Part shown: positions 16,701 through 25,700 of the stretch, in pieces
Position numbering within the stretch: the stretch's first letter is position 1
Layout of the letters: every line of letters begins with the position of its first letter
DNA from: Cyclobacteriaceae bacterium
Lineage (GTDB): Bacteria > Bacteroidota > Bacteroidia > Cytophagales > Cyclobacteriaceae
Assembly: GCA_021648745.1 (NCBI GenBank)
Contig: JAKISE010000035.1
Span: 1 to 27,636, forward strand
Length of the DNA: 27,636 bases
Reading direction: 5' to 3'
Notes under the pieces: model-generated
Seen by the model: only the letters and a program-made list of their open reading frames with translations
Database searches by the model: none
What the model was told of the DNA's origin: nothing
Program-made: the position numbers and the translations under genes

Positions 16701-19700
16701 ATGATTTTGCAATTAATGCTGGAGCTGAACTTGAGATGGATGCCTTCGATATGTATGTAGCAGCGAATTTTATAAATAATGGCACCTTTGATTTTAATAG
16801 TAATAATAGCCGCCTGACTTTCAATGGTGGAGCAGGCGTATATACCATTAATCCAGGAGGGGCAAATTTTAGACATATTACTGTTGATGCAAATGCTAGC
16901 TCCGAATATCAATTACAAAGCAATTTAAATTTTTCAACAGGCATTGGTGGCACTGCTATTTTAATTGTTAATAATGGAAAATTTGACTTAAATGGGAATG
17001 AAGTTACTTTTCCAACCAACAACACCTTGAATATTGATATTAATGGAGGAACATTAGAAGTAGATGAAGGAGCGTCATTAAGACTAGGCCGCGACAGTAG
17101 AATTAATAATAATGGTGGTACTTTTAGAGTTGTAGGAACTGCTTCAAACCCTGCCGTTATTAACTCATTAGATCCTGACATTGGAGATTATTATAGTTAT
17201 GCACAAACAGGAGGAACAATTGAAGCACAGTATTATTCTATAAGCAACACAACAGGCAATGGGGTTGAAATAACTGGAGGAACTATTGACCCTGCAAATA
17301 ATTTTTCAAATGGTGTATTTAGTAATGGAGCAGGAACCGCTTATTTAACCTTAAATATTCCTTTTACTGCTGCATTGCCTAATGTAATTTTCAATGCTGG
17401 ACCAACTTTTAATGTTTCTGCACCTAACGATTACTCAGGCGCACTAGCTGTTGATTTTCAAGATGCTTTGGGTGGCTTAGCGGGTGAAGCCAATGACAAT
17501 GATGGTTTTAACCAAATTGCTTGGAGTTTTAGTGGTACTGGAAAATTTTGGGATGGAGGAGGAGATGCCGTGAGTTGGAACGATGCAGCAAATTGGTCTC
17601 CAGATGGAATTCCTTTAGTTTCGGATGTAGTGTTTTTAGACCATTCAACCGTTGGAGGTGCTTATGCTGTGGCTATTCAAGGTTCTGATGCTATAGGACT
17701 AAAACTGATTATTGATGCTGGAGGTGCAGATGATATCTCATTAACTGTTGGAAATGGGAGGACGTTAGATATAGAAGAATTATTAACGATTATAGACGGA
17801 TCGTTAATTCAAACTGATGCAAGTACCATTAGGCTTGCAGGTGCTTTTTCTAATTCTGGAACTTATACTGCTAACACAAACTTATTTATGTTGGATGGAA
17901 CTTCAGGTGTCCACACATTCAATACAAATTCAGATCCTTTTTATAATTTAACTGTATCAGCTTCTGGAGCTCAGTATAATCTAGATAACAATTTGATTTT
18001 AAATGGAGACTTTCTATTGTTGGGTGGGATTTTTAATGTGGTTGGCAATCAATCTATAAACTTACCAGGGAATTGGACTCTGAATGGGGGATCTTTTCTT
18101 CCAGGAACAGGGGCTGTTAATTTAACAGGTACAGCAGGAACGCAACTTATTTATGGTGGCTTGTTTTATGATTTAGGTTTGTTTGGTAATGCGAATGTTC
18201 AATTGACATCTAATGCTACAATACAAGATGATTTTACTATAACAAGTGGTTTTGGGGGCATTTTTGATGCACAAGCCTTTATTGTGAAAGTGGCAGACGA
18301 TTGGCAAAATAATAGGGGTGCAGCTGCATTTGTCCAATCTGGATCAGGAGCAGTAATTTTTGATGGAGGAGGTCAGAATATTGGAGGATCAGAATTTACC
18401 ACATTTAATAGTGTGTTTTTTTCAGGAACAGGTACAAAATTAATGACTAGATCTTGTACGATTACTCAAGACATGAATATCTTGAGCGGTATTGGCCGTG
18501 TGGAAATTAATCCTGGTGTTACAGTTACTGGCACAGGAGGTGGTACGCTTTCACAAACCGGTGGCCAATTACGGATTGAAGATACCAATAATTTTCCAAC
18601 AGGGTTTGGAACGGTAAGCCTTACTGGAGGAGAAGTATTTTATTATGCCAACATCGATCAGAATATTTTTGCAACTACGTATTTTGATTTACGCGTTGGA
18701 AGACCTACTGGAGGAAACACGCCTACTAAAACATTACTTGGCAACATTACGGTTAATGATGATCTGGTTTTAAATGATACTGAAGTAATACTTGCAGCTA
18801 ATAATTTTATTATAAACTTAGAAGATGCGTTGGCAATACCAACAGGAGGACAACAAGTAAATTGGGGCACAGCAGGGGGTACTGGTACATTAAACCACTT
18901 TGGTAATTATTGGAACATAGATGCTGATATAACAGGGTTTAACAACCTTATATTAGGAGGCTCTGGTGGTAAGTATATGAATAATGCGCTTACTATTACC
19001 GGTGATGTAATTATTAATGATGGTATTCTGCTCGATATGAACAGCAATACTATGACCGGTACTGGATTAAAGTCATTTACCATGATTGGTACAAGCAGAG
19101 TAATTACTGAAAATATTGCAGACCCTTTACCTGCATTCCCAACAGCTTTTGGAACTTACAGTTTGGCTACAACCAGCAGAGTAACTCTCGATGGCAGTGG
19201 TAACCAAATTATTTATACTACACCAACTTATGGTCGTTTAGATGTAAATTCTAATAATAATGCCACATTAGATGGTAACCTTAATGTAGATGGAGATTTT
19301 TACATGAACGATAATGTCACCTTGATTGACGGAGGGTTTAATATAAATTTAGCAGGCTCAATTAGCGATATTAGAGATTATACGCCTACACCAGGAATTA
19401 CAGTTACCTTTGATGGCGCGGATCAAGTAGTGCGAAGTGGTGAAGCAACACCAATTGACTATATTAATTTACCTAATGTGGTTTTGGGGGGTTCAGGAAC
19501 CAAAATCTTAACAGGTGGACAAGATTATTTTAGAATATCGGGTGATTTAACTATTAATAACAGCATCACAGTTAACCTAAGTAGAAACGTGGATTTCTCA
19601 GGAGCTAATTTCACAAATAATGGTACGCTAAATCATACTGCTAATACTATTAACTTTAACAGAACAGGTGTACAAACCATAGATCCGGGTGCTAATCATA

Positions 19701-22700
19701 CCTTCCAAACCACTCGATTCGAAAATGGAGGAGGAACTAAATCCATTATAAACAATGGACTAAATATTGACGGTGGGCAGATTGAGTTCTTTAGCAATGC
19801 AACGGTAGATTTTGGTAGCCTTACCCACTATTTTGCTATTACCAGCATAAACGATGATAACACAGAAACGTTAATTACGGCAAATGCCAACCTAGTCTTA
19901 GATAGAATTGGGACTCAGGCATTAGTAAAAGATAAAACCTGGAGTAATATTACCTTTGCAGGAAGCGGTAATAAACTTGTTGGAGGAACTCTGACTGCTA
20001 ACGATGTAATAATTAATAATGGTGTTAACCTGTATATGTCGAGTGATTATGGTACTAACATTGGTGATTTTGTAGTGAGAGGAAATTGGACAAATGCAGG
20101 CGCATTTTACGACTATACTTCAACAGTAGCATTTGAAAGTACCGATACAAACCCCAAAGCCATTGATAATAATGGATTTGATTTTTATAATGTAACCTTT
20201 AACCAAACAAATACCAGTATAAGAGCCTACACACTTCAGTCGGGCCTTGTTATTCAGGAAGATTTAACCATTGGAACAGGAGCAACACTTGATGTAAATG
20301 GATTTAATTTAACCTTAGGCAATAACGATGGAGGCAACCCTGATGCAGAACAACATTACATTGCGGCAGGAGCTACTTTAATAATTAGCCCAGGTTCAAC
20401 CCTATTTTTTAATGCAAATGATACCGGAGCAGACGACACAAACGATGGCGACCCAACACTTATTGTAGATGGAACTTTTAACTTGGTTGGGGCAAGCGGA
20501 AATTTGGCCAGAATAGATCGTTCAGCCGGAGGTTACCGAATAGACATAGATATTCAATCAGGTGGAACAATTAATGCTCGTTTTTATGAGATTTCAACAT
20601 TGGTAGATGCCGGACTTGACGTGCAGGTTGGTGCCAATGTGGCCACTAGTGGAGTTAATAATAATTTTTCTGACGGAACTTGGTCAGGGATGAATGTTGC
20701 CAATAGTGGAAATAGATTATACTTGAATTTTGAGGCAGATGCCACAGGGTTAAGTGATGTAAATAATGTTACCTTTAACCATGCTGGAGCACCAAACCCT
20801 GCCTTTCATTTTAATGTAAGACGCTCAGCTGGGGCAGGCGGAGTATTAACCTTTGCTGGTACCATTAATGGGTTACTGGCCGGTGAAACGTATGAAGATG
20901 ATGGTGATGGTACAAAAATTATTTGGCCAGTTTTATCTTTTACAAACTGGACAGGAGCCATAAGTTCTGATTGGTCAGTTGCTGGAAACTGGGATAATGG
21001 TGTGCCTTCAAATGTATTGGATGCTATCATTGGCTTGCAGACAAACAATCCCATAATTAATTCAGTATCAGGTAATGGAGCGGCCAAATCTGTCACATTA
21101 ACGAATGGTATTTTAACGCTAGATGATGGTAATGACCTAAATTCAGTTGGAGATGTTGTTATTGGTCAGGGTACAGCCAATGGTATTTTAGCAGTTGCTA
21201 ATGCCAGTTCTGATGTGATTATTTCAGGAGGACTAACCATTGGAGGAAATGGAATATACATACCGGGAGGAGGTACCTTTATTTTTAACGCTGCAGGTGG
21301 TACTGTTACCATTAGGCCCAATAATTCAAGCTTAAACAATATTACATTTACAGGAGCCGCCACTTATTTAGTATCAGGAACAACAATTGATATTGATGGC
21401 GACATTAATATTACCAATGGTACCTACTCATTTTCTACCAATAATTACACAGCAACAGTTGGGGGTGATATCCTTAATACTGCTCCCGGTTCTTTTAGTA
21501 CATCTACCAATGGTGTTGTTATATTAGATGGTGCTGCGCAAACCATTAAAGACGTTGATTTTAATCAGCTAACAGTAAGTGGAACGTTAACAAAAACACT
21601 CGAAGGCATTATTAATGTAAACGGAGACCTTATTGTAAACTCAACGCTAAATGCAGGGACTGCAATGTTAACAATGAATGATGATGTGACCATTGCAAGT
21701 GGTGGCACATTTAACGATGGTGGTGGTTCTCATAATTTTGATGGGGCAAATTGGACGGGCACAGGTGCGTATGCAGGTAGTGGTACAATTGTTTTTACCA
21801 GAACAGGAAATCAAAATATATATGCGAGTAAATTTAATAACTTAGACATCGCAGGAACCAATACAAAACTTCTTCAGGGAGATACCGACTTAACAGGAGA
21901 CTTTATAGTACGAAATTCAATCGCATCCATGCGATTAAATACGTATTTAATTAATAACACCTCCGGAACAGGAACGATGATAGTTGAAGCAGGAGAGAGT
22001 GTTTTTATACTTGGAGTAAACAACTTTCCTTCCGGTTTTGCAACCTACGCATTAGACCCAACAAGCCTCTCTCGTTTTGAAGGAACCAATGACCAAACCA
22101 TTAGAGGAGGAGTACAATATGGTAGGCTATACCTATTAAATGCAAATACCAAAACGCTGGGTGGTGATATTGATGTGGATGGAGACCTCGACTTTAATAC
22201 AGCAACTTTAGACGTAAGTGCTAATAACTATGAAATTACATTGGCTGGAGAGTGGGACAATAATGATGGAGGCTCGTTTATTGCCCGCAACGGGCAAGTA
22301 GTTTTGGATGGCGCAGTAGCAGGTTTCCAAAACATAAGAGCCAATATTACAGGTACAAAGGATTTTTATGATTTAAGAATTGATAAATCTGCAGGAGTAG
22401 GTCGTTATTTGGCAAATGGAGTTGATGTATCTGTTTTAAATGATTTAGTTATTCAAAACGGAACCTTTAGAAATGAATACACCAATAGAGATTTAAATGT
22501 TGGAGGAAATATAAACTGTATAGGTGGTACGATAGAGACCGATGGTAGGTTTGTAATGAACAAAACTTCTGGTACCGGCTTTATTACAGCTAATGGCTCT
22601 ACTTTATTCGACCTTGATATAAATACAGGAGGCACTTATTTATTGCAAGATAATTTAACTGTAAGCAACCTTTTTAGTGTTACTTCGGGTACTTTTAATG

Positions 22701-25700
22701 GTAATGGAAACACCGTGCAACTAGGCGACTGGCTAGATGTAGTAACTATTGCAGGTACCTATATTGCAGGTGCCGGAGGTCGTTTAGAATTAGGCCGTTT
22801 GGTTTCTCTTACCGTTACGCCTAGCGGCACTATCGATTTGGCAGGAACACCAGGCTCTCCTGTAACAGTAACACGTAGGTCAACAAACGACTATAATTTT
22901 AGTGTGCAAGGTACTATTAGAGCTCAAAACTACTTATTTGAGTATATGGGTATTAACGGTATAAAAATAGAAAATGGTGCTATAATAGATGCTACCGATA
23001 ATTTTAGTAATGGATCGTTTGCCAATGGAGCATCAGGGGGCACCTTGCTAAATATAGAAAGTACACAAGATTTAACGGGTAACCCTGGTAGAATAGAAAA
23101 TGTTGCATTTCCAAGTAACCCTGGTGGTGGAGCATCCAATGTATCTAAATTAATAGCAGGGAGTGGAACTATTGAGTTTTACGATGCCGTTGGTGCTTTT
23201 GCCGGATTTAACTTTGAGAATGACCCCGGAAATTTAATAAACTGGACAGGGACAGAAACCCTAATCTGGACAGCCGGAGCAGGCACAAGTGATTGGTTTA
23301 CAGCAGGTAACTGGGAGTCTAGCTTAGGAGGCAATAAAGTGCCTACGGCAACTGATTTAGTAATAATTGATGACACACCTGTAATTCAACCTGTAGTTTC
23401 AGCAGATGGTACTGCTGTGGTAAGAGCCGAAGCCAAAACTTTAACCATTAATTTTGGTGCAGTATTAACATTAAATACCTCGGTTGATGATGCGTTTCCT
23501 GATTTAGATGTTTCAGGAGACATTACCATTAATGGTATTTTTATTACCAATGGAGCAGAAGATAGAATTAGAATTCAAGGAGCCTGGACCAGAGGGGGAA
23601 GTGGGTCTTTTACACAATCAACAAGCAGGGTTGATTTTGCAACATCTGGCGGTGTAGATGTAATTAATAATGGAACCTCACCATTCTATGACTTAACCAT
23701 TCAATCGGGTAATTTTCAATTGGGCAGTAATACGTTTGTTCAAAACGATTTTACCATTGATGTAGGGGCAATCTTTGATGTTACGTCAAGTAACCTTGAT
23801 TTATGGATTCGAGGTGATTTTAGCAATTCAGGAACCTTTAATGCACAACAAGGGCAAGTAGTTTTATACTCACCCCTTGCTGGGGTGCGAACCATCGAAA
23901 CAGGAGGCGCACCATTTTATGACTTAACCATTAATGCTTTAGCAACGGCAGCTTACAATTTGCAAAGTACAACAACTGTTTTAGGAGATTTAGCCATTAA
24001 TGGAGGAACACTTAGCTTGAACAGCAATACGTTAAACGTAGGTGATGGAATTGGAACAGATATACTATCACTTACCACATCGCTTGCCACACTAACAATG
24101 GGAGCAAACGGAACGCTTAGTATGGGTAATAACTCTTCTATACAGGTAACTGATGGGTTATTTCAAGCAGTTGGTACAGATATATCCAATAAAGCCATTA
24201 TTAACAGCCAAAGTGGCTCTTACGGATTTGTTGTAGCGGGCGGGCAGCTAGATGCACGTTTTTATGAAATTAATAACTTAAATACTACCGGTTTACATTT
24301 ACAAAATGGGGCTGGCCTAGATGCTGCTAGCAATCTTTCTGATGGTAGTTTTTCAAGTGGAACTGCCGGTGGCAGGTATCTATTATTAGAAAATGACTTA
24401 GGAGTCGATATTACATTAAATAATGTAGTGTTTAACTCTGGGACAGCAGTAAATGCTAGGCGTTTAACTGGCACCAATAATTATATTTTTAATGATGCAT
24501 CGGGTGTGTTAGCAGGTTCTATTTTTGAAGACGACAGCCCTGCCAATGGCGATGGGGATGGTAGAATTAGATGGATATACACGTCTTTAATCACTTGGAC
24601 CGGTGCAACAAGTGCCGATTGGAACACAGGAAGTAACTGGTCAGGTGGGGTAGTTCCAACGGCTGCAAATGATGTTTTAATCCCTAGCGGAACTCTTAAT
24701 GACCCTCTCTTATTTGTTGGGGCAGATGGAGTCGCCAAAGATTTAACCATTGCAGTAGGTGCTTCTATGGAATTTGATTCCAATGGAGGTGCAGCTAATT
24801 TAGTTTTATCAGGCTCATTTATTAACTCAGGCACCTTTACTCATACTCAAGGATATATATATGTTGATGGTAATTGGACTAATGTAGGCACTTATACAGC
24901 AGTTTCTGACATACAAACTGTGGTGGAGTTAAATGCTTCTACAGGAAATGTGTTGATTGAAACAGGAGGAGATGCATTTTGCGATTTAATTATTCAGAGT
25001 GATATTGGTGGTGATGGAGATGCTGTTTTTCAAACAGTTGATCCAATTTTGATTAATTGTAATATTGATGTGAGAGATGGGACTCTTCAAATAATGGATC
25101 CGCTTCATACAATTAGCATAAATAATACTAGCTCATACAGCACCTTTAGAGTTGAGACAGCTGGGTCTTTGATTCACGGGAATAGTACAATAAACTTACA
25201 ATCTACAGGAACTGGAATAATTCTTAGGTCTTTAGGGTCTAATCTTTATAACATAGTTACCTCTGGAAGTGGACTTGTTACACTCTATAGCGATGTTACT
25301 ATAGATAATGACCTTACGTTGGGTGCTGATACAGATTTATCACTTTATACCATTACTTTAAATGGAAACCTATCGAACACAGGCACATTTACATCTAGTA
25401 CAAGTACTGTTAGTTTAGTAGGTGCAGCCACGCAAACTATTACATCTGCCGGAGGCATAAGTTTTAACAATTTAACAGTAGCTAACAGCTCTGGTTTATT
25501 CCCTCAAATAATTTTAAATGACCCTATTTTAATTACTGGGGCTCTTACACTTACAGATGGTGTTATAGCATCTAGTATTGCTGATTTTGTGCATTTGAAT
25601 GGAGGTTCATTATCAGGCGGGTCGGCTGCAAGCTATGTAGATGGCCCTATGCAACGAACTGGTGATGGTGATTTTACATTTCCTGTGGGAGATGGATTAT

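Noticed and set aside
19486..19491. G6 run inside the giant gene
   Set aside because: It encodes GGSG in a repeated motif and lies mid-gene; it is shorter than the G8 tract and less suited to switching.
14000..25000. CRISPR array or DNA tandem repeat in the repetitive giant gene
   Set aside because: The repetition is at protein level with diverged DNA and variable spacing; there are no identical DNA repeats with even spacers.
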